Notes under the pieces: model-generated
Databases searched by the model: none
The model's input: the letters and a program-made list of their open reading frames with translations, nothing else
Told to the model about the DNA's origin: nothing
Position numbers and translations under genes: made by a program
Assembly (NCBI GenBank): GCA_022539475.1
Contig: VCMS01000201.1
Span: 37,339 to 101,338, forward strand
Origin: Gracilaria domingensis
Taxonomy: Eukaryota; Rhodophyta; Florideophyceae; Gracilariales; Gracilariaceae
Reading direction: 5' to 3'
DNA: 64,000 nucleotides
Part shown: positions 10,285 to 20,464 of the stretch, piece after piece
Numbering within the stretch: the first letter of the stretch is position 1
Layout of the letters: every line of letters starts with the position of its first letter

Positions 10285-10938
10285 TCCGCGGCCAGGATTG
10301 TACGTCCATCTTTTCACCATACTGTTGGCCAAACACAATGGCGGGAAGTAAGCCCTTCGCGAAGAGAATCTTCTAGGGCCAGGTAAGCATATCATTATTT
10401 CTCAAGATGACCAGCACACCATTCAAGGGTGCTGGAACCAGGCAGAAAAGTCGAAGCGTAAGTAAAGAGACGGTATACGAATCAAGCCATCTTGTTCAAC
10501 GCTCGGCATCCGCTTCATATTAAAAATCATGGAGTGCTCCTTCCACTGCAAGCGATCCTCAATTGCCAGTTCTTCAAACAGCCGCAGTATATTCGGATGA
10601 GCGCCAAAGGAGATTTGCAAGGCTGTATCATACCAATTGCCGTCTTGATCTTTACAGGTTGCAACCTTGCCGCCAAGCACATCGCGTGCCTCATACACCA
10701 CATGGTCGCAGCCAGCATCGGCCAGATACTTGGCACAAGACAGACCAGCCAGCCAGGCGACCACAATAGCGACGCACGGCGGCGCGACATCCTGCGACAG
10801 TCGGAGCGGTGGTGGTGAGACAGTAGCGTTTGCCTTGTTCATGCGCACGGCGCACAGACGCACGCTGGAACACAATGGCGGACGAGCGCGCGGCTGAAGC
10901 GGCAGTGATCGGGAAACGGCCTCCATTTGGGAGCTCAT
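10285..10938 (-). pseudogene. PDS: Phytoene desaturase (plant/cyanobacterial type), 5' fragment, pseudogene
   Basis: The family enzyme dehydrogenates phytoene to zeta-carotene in plastids using FAD. ATG at 10938 opens a Ser/Pro/Arg-rich leader of about 50 residues that could be a transit peptide. The FAD-binding region follows with [32 protein letters not shown] and [11 protein letters not shown], a close match to plant PDS. The preceding dinucleotide-binding glycines are lost (IVVAWLAGL where GxGxxG is expected). After RFDF the frame slips near 10441. The next frame reads [20 protein letters not shown], then TAG near 10377 where the family has Glu, then a GLLPAI-containing segment. Homology stops near 10285, about a quarter of the normal length of roughly 560 residues. 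Confidence 0.85.
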
Positions 10939-11077
10939 AACGTGAGTCGGATGAGGAAGAATGTCGTCGACATTAAGCGAGCGCGGGAAATTGATAAAGT
11001 GTGTCCTGAAAATGTTTACAAAAAGGAAATGAGCTGCAGGCGCACTGCAGCTACGATGCAGTCATATGCGATCAGCT

Positions 11078-11824
11078 CTACGAGACAAAGCCGCCGTCTC
11101 CCATTAAAAGCGCCAACGGCGCAACGGCCACGTTGTCATCGCTTCCAATCTCGTCCGCCACCAGCTCTGCGCCCGCGCTCAGCAACGCAATAAGCGCGAA
11201 CAAGGTGAAGGTACCCGTGCCAGGCAGAACGGCCATTTCGAAGCACGAAAACCAGCACAGCAATGCGATGAAGCTCGTCGATGCGCCCAGCACAAACGCG
11301 ATGCTGCTGGCCACACTCTGGCCGCTTCTGGGCCACTTTATGGACTAGACTCTGCTCCCACCACCTCCAAGCCGGTCGCCAACGCACATATTCGCCACGG
11401 CAACCGCTGCGGCCTGCGTGCCGAACAAAAGTAGCGTTAGCAACAGCAGCGCCACACTGTAGATCAGCGGTCCGTGAAGAGCTTCACACGCGCTTACCTC
11501 CCTTGACAACGCGCGCGCAAACTCGCTTCGCGCGGAGGCGGCCGACGACAAGCCCGACACTACAAACAAAGCGAAGAACAGCAGCGGCACGCAGAAGGGC
11601 ACACAGATGCGCGTGGGGTATCGCGCTATACAGCGGCCACAACGCAAGGGTTGCCGGCCGGCAACTGATGAGAACAATCTTTCTCGTCGTGCGCGGAGAA
11701 ACAAGCCCAAGCGCTGCTACGGTTGGCAGACGCTCAAGCACAGCGTGACGGCGTCGATGATCGCCAGTGTGAGCTGCGTGTCGCGCAACCCGTCGGTGAG
11801 CGCCGGCAGCATGAGCGCGCGCAT
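11078..11824 (-). pseudogene. Multi-pass membrane protein pseudogene with two in-frame TAG codons
   Basis: From ATG 11824 one frame of 249 codons runs to 11078, interrupted only by TAG at 11717-11719 and TAG at 11345-11347. There is no frameshift. At least four hydrophobic helices are visible: near VPLLFFALFVVSGL, IYSVALLLLTLLLFG, SIAFVLGASTSFIALLCWF and TFTLFALIALLSAG. Short loops rich in Ala, Arg and Ser separate them. I do not recognise the family. CAG to TAG would explain both stops, but the ancestral codons are unknown. The gene is part of the same GC-rich block as the desaturase relic. Confidence 0.5.
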
Positions 11825-12635
11825 CGCGCGCGCTCCAGGCAGGCATGTCGTGCGGGGCTGCTGGAAATGAGCGCGATGCGACGTAGAGCGTGCGTGGAGG
11901 CGTGCGATCGGCAGCTCAGAAGCGACGGAAGCGGCTGGAGGAAGCACGTCGCCTTCATGGCGGAAGGCCGCGCGATAAATGTGAGGGTGTAACGCGGCGA
12001 GCGAAAGCGGCTTGGCGTCAGCAGATGATGGTCAACTGCGGAGGTCGGTACCTGAGTCGTCAGCTGCGATCATCGCCAATACTCAGCTGGAGGAAGCCTC
12101 GCGAGACGCCTCCGCGGCATGCGGCCGTTTTGGGGCGAGGCGGGTGCACGAGATTGGGGACGGTTCTCACACGTACCTCTACAGAATAACTTTCCGGGAG
12201 ACGGAGAGGGAGGATCCGAACGCGTGATGGGCGAGATATAGGTGAAGAGTGGGGACGGTGCGAAATGGGAAGGAATGGTGGGATAATTGAGGTGAGATGC
12301 GTTGCGATTTGCATCGCAACTCGGGGGAAAATGGAAACGCAAACTAGCACAAGCGCAGATTAGAGAGAGGGTCGCGGAAAAGAGTGGATGGGGCGGTGCG
12401 GCGAAATAGAACCTGTACAAAAACTAGGAGACCCAAGAATTAAACTGCACGAGATGGAATTTAATATTCCAAAATTTCTTAATTTTTAGAGTGCCAGCCA
12501 CTGCCACCCCCTCGCGTGCCCCAAAAAGCCCAAGAACTAGCTTAGTTTCCAAAGCGAACAGACTATATTCCACTTTGCAGAACACAGACGAATTTTCACT
12601 TGTGTTACTGACACGGTCACGTATCACCTGAGTGT
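11825..12635. other. No supported gene; GC-rich to AT-rich boundary
   Basis: GC-rich sequence continues to about 12420 and then changes abruptly to AT-rich sequence before the retrotransposon protease region. The boundary near 12425 may be an insertion or deletion junction. No gag gene or 5' LTR was recognised here. Confidence 0.4.
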
Positions 12636-13226
12636 ATGGGAGTCTCCCCTACGAAAGGGGCGTCTTCTGAGCCGAAGTCGAAGACGCCCGAGGCGCCGAA
12701 GCTTCGCTCCCCAATCCAAATCCTGACAAGTAGAAAGGCTGCGGACGCAGACTCGAAACAGCTCGCTGTTTTGCGTCGTCCATGGATACGTTCCCTTAAT
12801 CTCCGTATCCCGGATATAGTTTTGGTTATGACCAAGAGGAACTATAAGGTTTACGCCAACCTCGACCTTTCCAACCAGTTTAACCTGATCAATTCGGCGA
12901 TTGTACCCCCGGCATTTCGGGCTCTCGTTCGTTCCGGTCCTTCCCTGGATAATTCGGGCACGAACAATAACCTTTTGAAAACGGTTGGTTACATTCCTCT
13001 CGTTGTGAGATTACGCGGTTACGTCGTTCAGCTCGACTTCATTGAATGCGACTCACTCGCAGCACCGGTTATCCTTGGTTATGATTTCTGCGACCGCTTT
13101 CTCAAAGCGATTCGCCATCGAGCGAAAACTGTTGAATTGGTGGATGGTTCTGCTATCCCGATTGTTCGAAAATCGCTCAAGCCGGCAACCCAGAAGCGGG
13201 TACCAGTACTGCTGCTCAGGAAGTAA
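12636..13226 (+). pseudogene. Gypsy aspartic protease region
   Basis: A KVYANLDLSNQFNLIN segment near residue 72 stands where retropepsins have the catalytic D-T/S-G-A motif, so the active site looks degenerate (DLS). Further on, VILGYDFCDRF matches the conserved ILGxDFL motif that closes retropepsin domains. The frame ends at 13226, and the following linker resumes in another frame. No Gag zinc knuckle lies upstream. Confidence 0.65.
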
Positions 13227-13327
13227 CGAACATGAACCACCTCTCGACGAAGCTTCGCGTTGCGAAATCGGTTTCAATTTCACCAGGATCCCAGTGCTAG
13301 ATCTCGTGCATCTCCAGACAACACGGA

Positions 13328-14755
13328 GTGCACGTGGTCCAACAATCGGAGTGTTTGTACAACCAACGTCAACTTCCAGTTGCAAACGGTGTCGTTTCTA
13401 TCGAACCCGATGCCCCTTTTAAGGTACTTGTCGCCAACTTTGGCAAAACCACACAGTGGTTAGTCAAAAATCAAGTACTGGGCTCAGTCTTACCTTACCC
13501 TAGGGCACTGGTGCCGACAAGGATTCCGATATCGGATGTTCTCGGCGTCCTAGAGCCTAAGAAGGGGGAGGAGCGTTCCGGAAATTAGGAAGAATACGAT
13601 ACTGTAACCGCAAGCAATGGCGATGATTCGGGTCTCGAACGTCCGTTAACCACGGTTAAGAAGGCGCTACCGCCGGGATGTGAGCAGAGAGATCATGTCG
13701 AGAAGTTAGAGAAATTAGACTTGAGCCATGTCCCCGGAACTCATCTGGAGAAACTGCAGAATATACTCAGGGAGTTTACTCCCATTTGGGATGCTTCCTT
13801 TAGCACTATGGGGGTCACGGAACACCGTATTGATCGTCTACCAGGCAAACGGCCTATTTCACAACACCCATGTCGGACAGGCCCGACCGCTCAGGAAGAA
13901 GAGAAATCTCAAGTTGAGAAAATGCTGCGAGCAGGTGCCATTGAGCCCGCTCAGTCTTCATGGGCGTCACCAATCGTATTAGTTCCGAAACTAGATGGGT
14001 GGTGGCGATTCTGCATCCACTACAGACGACTGAACGCGGTGTCCGTCAAAGAGGTTTATCCGATTCCTCGGATGGACGAGTACATTAACTCTCTTGAGAG
14101 TCCCGCGGTCTTCACCGTCCTTGACGCCATTTGGAGATACTAGCGAGTTCCAATACGGAAGGAAGGACAGTATAGAACGGTTTTTGTCTGTCATCAGAGA
14201 CTTTTCCGGTTTAATCGGATGCCTTTCGGTATAACGAATGCGCCGGCAACTTTTCAGCGTACGATCGACATTCTCTTAGCGAGATTCAAGTAGCGTACTT
14301 GCCTGGTGTATTTCGACTACATAATTGTCTTCTCCGATAGTCGGGATGAGCATCTATCCCATGTGCAGGAGGTAATGCGCGTTTTGCCAGACGCAGGTAT
14401 AACATTGAAACTCATAAAGTGTGAGTTCTTCACCGATTCTGCGAAATACTTGGGACACATCATCCGTCCTGGGATGCTCTTACTCGATGAGGTAAGGGTG
14501 AAATCGCTGAAAGAAGCGCGTCATCCGACAACTCAAACGCAGCTCCGATCATTTCTCGTATTGTACAACGTTTTAACGTCGATTCGTTCGGAAATTCGCA
14601 GATTTTACGGCCCTTCTCAACGCTCTGCTCAGAAAAAAACCACCAGTCAAACTGGAACCCTTTGGCGACGCGGATGCGTCCGCTTTTTCGTCTCTTGTAG
14701 ACGCTGTTACGTCTCCGCCTGTACCGGCCTTACCGGAAGCGGGTGTAAAATTTGA
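13328..14755 (+). pseudogene. Gypsy reverse transcriptase, inactive
   Basis: A protease-RT linker is followed by RT landmarks: HRIDRLPGKRPISQ, WASPIVLVPKLDG, WRFCIHYRRLNAV, then RMPFGITNAPATFQRTID and KCEFFTDSAKYLGHII. The catalytic box reads YFDYIIVFS instead of Y-x-D-D, so the second catalytic Asp is Tyr. TAG codons at 13586-13588, 14141-14143 and 14291-14293 interrupt a single frame. The one at 14141 falls where YWQ is expected (Trp to stop). Frame is lost near 14640, ahead of RNase H. Confidence 0.85.
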
Positions 14756-15761
14756 AGTTGACACTAGTGCCAGTAAGAACCAGGTTGGTTGTGCACTGTT
14801 TCAAACCTCGGAAGATGTCCAGTGACATCCAATTGAATATTGGTCTGGTTCCTTGAATGTGCACGAGCGTAATTACTCGGTCTTTCAGAAAGAGTGTCTT
14901 GCCGTTGTTTGGGCATTACCAACGTTGACACCTTATCTCATGGGAACCCACTTTGTAGCACATACGGATCATTCGCCACTATGTTGGCTTATGGAGATAT
15001 CCGAATCTTCGGGCCGCCTCATGCGTTGGCGCCTCCGACTTTCGGAATTCGATTTCGATGTACGCTACAAGAAGGAAACCCTAAACACTCAGGCCGATGC
15101 GCTCTCCCGACTCAGGACATCTGGTGAAGTAGAACCAGTCGATGACCTCGACATACCCTGTTTCATGGTGGAAGACCTCCTTGATGGAGCCGAGTACATT
15201 ACGGATGACTTGTGCGACGACTTACTCGCCGCAGAAGCGGATAAACCGCCGTCTGCTTCATTCGTACCCATTACTCTAGAAGAGTTGATCCGTGAACAAC
15301 AAGTGGATGCTTTCTGTACGCAGATTCGTGTTCAACTCAACGGAGGATTCAAGATACCGTTTTCGATTAACGACAGGAAATTCCTTGTCGGGATGGTTGA
15401 ATCTAACCCACAAATTGTAGTTCCCCACTCTTTACAACAACGGGTGCTGCATCTCTCACACTACGTCAAGGTAGGCGCACACCCTGGGAGCAGGAAACTC
15501 TATTTGACTCTTCGAAGAGATTTCTATTGGCGAACGATGGCGTTCGACTGCTACGCAGTGCGCCGTTCGTGTACGGAATGCGCGCAAGACAACGTCAGAC
15601 TCCGACGATATTCTAAGAAGTTTTCGCTGTTTCCAGCTCGCGCTCCTTTGGAGTTCATCGCTATCGATATGCTTAGTGACTTGATCAAGACTGCTCGCGG
15701 TAGCGCTTTCTCCTGCTTATCACGAACAGGTTTTCAAAGCTGGTACGGACAGTTCCGTTAA
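14756..15761 (+). pseudogene. Gypsy RNase H and integrase zinc-binding domain
   Basis: RNase H features include FEVDTSASKNQVGCALFQ, TGA at 14823-14825 just before HPIEYWSGSLN, NYSVFQKECLAVVWAL and HFVAHTDHSPLCWL. The connection to integrase holds the HHCC finger: HLSHYVKVGAHPGSRKLY and then CTECAQD. The integrase core begins with IAIDML, where the first catalytic Asp is expected. The frame changes near 15720. Confidence 0.8.
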
Positions 15762-16971
15762 AGCATATCATCGCTAGCGTGGTCACGGAGGCGTTCGTCA
15801 CGCATTGGGTCTCTTCATACAAGCCAACCGTTCATCTGTTATCAGATAATGGACCGCAATTCACTGCTACGTTCTTTCAGGACGTCTGCAGAATCTTGTA
15901 TACCAAGAATTTGTTCACGACAACTTATCATCCCCAGAGTAATGGGCAGGTTGAAAGGTTTAACCGAACAATGCTGAACGCATTACGATTCTATGTTGCG
16001 GATCAGCGCAAGAACTGGGACCTATAGACCGACGCAATTACTTACGCGTGCAACACCCAGGTTCATCGGCTTACCTCGTTATCACCATTCGAGTTGGTTT
16101 TACCCAGAAGACCGCCGCTGGTTGCAATAGAAGCTGAACCGATGCTGTCAACGTACCTGTCGCTGGGTAAGTACAGGGATGCCTGTAAATCTTGGTTACC
16201 GAAGATGGTACCGGTTGCCCGGAAGATCATGGATAATGCGCAGCTTGCCTACAAGCGTAACTTCGATAAGCGACTTCGACGTCCCCTACCTATAATCCGT
16301 AAGGATGATTACGTGTTCGTACGCAAATAACACTACAATCCTGAAAGGAACGGCGTCGTAAGCTGTCTCCGATTACAGACGGTCCTTATCGAGTTGTTGA
16401 AGTCGCTTCCAACACTGTCGTCCTCGACATTGACAATCAACACAAACTTATTTCTCGTGACCGCGTTACGCTCGCGATTAATCCAAATGTGGAGCTGTCT
16501 ACTGGCCCCGCCGCTTCAAGTGATTTTACACAGGAGGAATACGCTTCCACGCACCGTGTATCACAGCGCCCTGCTGTTCTTCCGCATCCGGGTCGAGGTT
16601 TAACTGATCTACCTTTGGAAGGTTACTCTCAATTACGACATGATACCGCTGATACTCGAAATGTTTCGAGGGATTCCACTCGAGTTACCCCGTCCACCCA
16701 TATCCTGACGGAACCGGTGGCTCTGTCTAAGGAGGGGAAGGGCGATGCTGATCCGTTCTTAAACGATTTTCTGGCGTCGTACGGTTCTCCAGCAACTGGA
16801 CCTGGTACTGCCGTTGCCGAAGATGGCACTGCTCTTACCAGACATACCATATCCGGTGACGCAATGGACTCCCGCAGTGAGACTCATTCGCACGTTACGA
16901 AGTCTCCCCGCAGGGATGGTCCAAGCGCCTCGCGGTATCGCTACCGCTGTCGCCTCGGTTCGTCGAGCTGA
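15762..16971 (+). pseudogene. Gypsy integrase core and GPY C-terminal module
   Basis: The core retains HLLSDNGPQFTATFF (second catalytic Asp) and HPQSNGQVERFNRT (catalytic Glu). TAG at 16025-16027 follows NWDL and TAA at 16328 follows DDYVFVRK. In the next frame KLSPITDGPYRVVEVA matches the GPY/F module, followed by a long Ser/Thr/Glu-rich tail to 16971 and a second piece to 17086. Confidence 0.8.
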
Positions 16972-17086
16972 GAAGAAAGTTTCCGCTGATCCGGAGTCGC
17001 CACCGCACGAGGAGGATGATAAGGACTTCAATGATATCGAATCGGATCCAGCATGGATGGATCTGTGGATTCCGGGGTATTTTTGA

Positions 17087-18040
17087 TAACATGGATACCA
17101 TGGAAGATGCATACCCGTTGGGAACTTGGTACTTTACCGGCATAAGGTGATCCACGACGTGGAGAGACCGTTTGAACGGTGCGCTCATCTGCCTGTCACT
17201 TCAGGTGCAGTCGCGCAGTCTCGCGATGGGATGGCAGTCGCATGCGCTGCGCGCGAGCACGGCTATTCCGTAGAATCTCCTTATTGAGAATGGGAAAACA
17301 TGTTCATCCATGAAGGGCCGAATCCGGCGTTATGCGCATTGCCGTATTTCGAAAGATCTCAAAATTTCGTGTTGCCCACCGATCACGCTGTCCTCGCATC
17401 GCACGCGTATCGCCTGCAACGGCACGCGCATTTTAATTTCCTGATTTTTTATTTGCCACGGCGCGTGGACTCCACTGAAAACGGATGGCATGGCGCATGG
17501 ACACTTGGCACCTTTGCAGACCCAAGCGGAAACGCTTGCAAAAGAACACGTGGCAGAGTTCATGGCCAATGAGATCACGTTGTACTCCGTGCAACCGGTC
17601 AACTGGTGGGACAATGCAACTGCCCACGTGGCGAACCTCCGCACCAATGGCGTTGAAGTGCACAATCTCCGTGGCCGGGGGAACCTCCAGCAAGGATAGT
17701 AAGAGCCTGAATAGGGTAATCACCGAGAACGGTTAGCCTCGTGAATACGAGTATATCGTGTATCGTTGTTGACACCGTTTATCGGTTTTTTCGTTGATGC
17801 TCATGAACTGATACCCGTTGAACTCAGAAACCTGAGGAGTATTAATTGGACTTCGATATTCGAAAACTGGGTGCATCCAGGTGGGGCTATAGTACTGCCG
17901 TCATGTCGGCCACTCGCGAAGCTCGCGTGAATGATATTGGCGAAAGCCGTTGCTGTAGCCTCCACCAGAAGAGTGTTGAAGCAAAGGTTGTAAGGTGTTC
18001 TCATCGTCTGAGTATCTCAATGGTTAATCCGGAAACGGAT
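17087..18040 (+). pseudogene. Linker between integrase and chromodomain, unrecognised
   Basis: No known domain is visible. A coding-like piece near 17490-17699 (including EFMANEITLYSVQPVNWWDN) lies on the plus strand, and another at 17846-18070 leads in frame towards the chromodomain. This stretch is longer than the usual spacer, so an insertion between GPY module and chromodomain is possible. Confidence 0.35.
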
Positions 18041-18187
18041 GTATACTTGCAGGGGTATGTCGTCGACTGAATTGTGCGGCATGTCGCAGGTCCCGATGGG
18101 AGGTTCCGTTATCAAATCCGTTGGTACGGATACCCTCCTGAAGAGGATACGTACGAACTTATTGGACATTTATCTCGTTCAAATTAA
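18041..18187 (+). pseudogene. Retrotransposon chromodomain
   Basis: Immediately after a TGA at 18068-18070, which interrupts the YVVD-x-IVRHV segment, the frame reads DGRFRYQIRWYGYPPEEDTYE and then HLSRSN. This is the chromodomain pattern (aromatic cage residues, W-x-G-x-x-P-E-x-x-T-x-E) found at the C terminus of chromoviral integrases, which targets insertion to marked chromatin. A TAA follows near 18185. Confidence 0.75.
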
Positions 18188-18571
18188 ATAGCCTATCACC
18201 GGCGTTGGCCTACAGCTCTTCCTCCATATCTAGATTGCGCCCAGGTGGGATAACTCACGACCGAGCACGGGCGTTCTCATTGTTGTCCGCTCTGCAGAAG
18301 GGTTTGGTTATCAAGGTATTACTCGTTGGCTCGGGAGAATCTCAGGGATGAAGGAGAAGCATAATTCCAAATTAACTGAGTGACTGAACTAACGGTGAAG
18401 AAGTAACAGAAGTTCATGAAGCATGAAGTACACGGAATCGTGAAGTAAAAAGATGAAAGAATCGGAAACGATGAATTCAAAAGTTGAAGAAGAAGGAATG
18501 AAGAAAGAAGATCTATGACTGCAATTCAGTCTTACCAGAAGTTTATTTCTAAGATGATTTATACTACTTGC

Positions 18572-20464
18572 CTACCAAGGGGTCACGAGAGGTTGTTGTC
18601 CGGTCCTCGGATTCTCCTATTCCCGGCAATGGACCGGATTGGTGGGACCACCCTGGTTCAGGGAAAGCGAAGGGTAGCTCTGCGCAGCTAACGCCAGTAT
18701 CTGGCCGATATCTGTCATCACCGGTGGAGTCGGGACCCCCTTCTGGCTGAGCTGGTTTCGCAACGCAGCAGCCTGCGGATCAATCGCCCTAGTTGGCGTG
18801 ATGTTTCAACCAGGTGGAGCATTAGCCCCGCTTTCTCCCTTCGTTGGGATAACCTGCAAGTTACTCACCGGCTTCGGTTGCATCCACGTTCCAGGATTCA
18901 TTGGTTCATTATCCACCATCGGATCGTCCCCGCTGTCTCGGGCATAGTAACTGTCGGAGAACATGAAACAGAATGGGTGATCACTCTGCACGACACGAGT
19001 CACTTGCTGCAACGCGCGTGCTTCCGTAAAGTCGGTCACGGTCCCCTTCCAAGGGTTGAAGGATACGAAGTCTCCAAACCCTAGATATCGTCTACCTGGC
19101 GACATGTCGAAGCGCGTACGCTGACCCGGTAGAACGTTCTCGGGCGGTACTCTGCTCCAATCGATATCGTCGATGACGTCGAACAGGTACAGCACTTCAT
19201 CCAAGTTGGTGGAGGAACCGAGAGAGGTGTGCAAATACACTTCTCGGATGAGTTGCCCCAACTTCGAAGGAAGGTACCAAATACCGCACCCGTCGTAGAC
19301 ATCGCAGAGGGTGAATGTGGCAACGCGGGCCGCCTATTCGCACATCATCAATGCCCAGTATCCGAACTTCGGATTCGCAATCATGTGGGAGCCAATTTAG
19401 GCAATGCAGGGAGGACAATCGGCGAAACAACCGCGTGGAACCTCAAGGTCGCTCCACCAGGGAGGAATTGGGACGTAGCGACCCGGTAATGCGTCATTTC
19501 GCAGACGTTCGACTTCGGAATTCCTGTAAAGTACGAAGAACCCGAACCGGGATCGCCATTTGCTTTCACTTCGGACACTATCGCTGAAGTTCCGCTCGCC
19601 AGCAGGGCGTCGCATGAAGCGGAACTCCGCTCGCAGAATCGATCGGTTGAAGAGCAACATATCGGGATTCATCGGAGCATTCGGGTCAATCTTCGTGGGA
19701 TCGAAGACAGCGAGATTCGCTCCATAGGTGATTTTACCGTACGTTCGGTATCGGGAAAGATCGAACCGGTGCTCAGGCGGTACCACTTCTGGTGGATTGT
19801 GAGCACGGTTCATTCGGAAGTACGAAAGACGCGCAATATCTGCGTGAGCTTCGTCCAGCGTCTCGTACTGCCTGCCGGTTCTTTTCCTGTCGAGGAGGTG
19901 TGGTGCCACCGCAATGCGAGATCTTCACTCCCAGTAGGTCACCATATCTCGTAGCAAACCACCTGGTAATGTGCCGTCTTCCGTGTAGGAATCAATGATG
20001 TCTTCATCCTTCACCGCTTGAGGTTGGAACCAGGGAGCTCTGGAATGCGCCCAACCTCCGTCTAGTCCCGGGTCTCGCACGATAAGCGATTCGTGTGTGA
20101 TCCATCCCGACGCGTGCGCCCTAACCGGCATAGCTCTAGAAGTGTTAGAGGCCCATACCGTGGCGACGTCCATATCTGAAGCAATCGGCTGCTGACTGTC
20201 CTGTGGCAACGGGGCTGGGGCGAAACCACCAAAGTATCCTGCTCCTGCGGAGGAAGGTCCGGTACCGGAGGGAGCACCAGACTGGCTGGGACCCCCTGAG
20301 GAAGGGAAAGCGCTGTCGTTAGAAATCGGATTTATCGAAAAAGCGACTTCTCGCGTGGCTTGGTCGTTCGGAATGTCGAAGTTCGCAGCAGACGTTTGTC
20401 CACTTGAGAGTGTATCGTTGTTGAGCGTTGGTTTTCTTGGTATCGGGATGTCGGAATCACTCAT
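18572..20464 (-). pseudogene. 631-codon antisense ORF behind the retrotransposon, five nonsense codons, no frameshift
   Basis: One frame runs on the minus strand from ATG 20464 to a TAG at 18572. Internal stops are TGA 19925-19927, TAA 19397-19399, TAG 19334-19336, TGA 18806-18808 and TAG 18617-18619. Protein-like sequence continues across every stop without a frame change. The N terminus is Ser/Gly/Pro-rich (SGGPSQSGAPSGTGPSSAG). The central part is Trp/Tyr/Arg/Asp-rich with motifs such as SRYRTYGKITYGANLAVFDP and NPWKGTVTDF. The C terminus has YPSLSLNQGGPTNPV. No CCHC knuckle, protease or transmembrane segment is visible. It could be an antisense accessory ORF of the chromovirus, the gag-like gene of a second element in reverse orientation, or a host gene. 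Confidence 0.6.

Larger units (their letters stand above)
12636..18190 (+). mobile_element. Ty3/gypsy chromovirus-type retrotransposon, decayed; no LTRs recognised
   Basis: Domains are in the order protease, reverse transcriptase, RNase H, integrase and chromodomain, which is the Ty3/gypsy order with a chromovirus C terminus. The gag gene is absent upstream, so the element looks 5'-truncated. The polyprotein is broken by at least three frame changes (near 13230, 14640 and 15720). Stops lie at 13586, 14141, 14291, 14823, 16025 and 16328, several where Trp is expected. No terminal repeats were found by eye between 12.4 and 21.7 kb. An accessory-like antisense ORF follows downstream. Confidence 0.8.
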
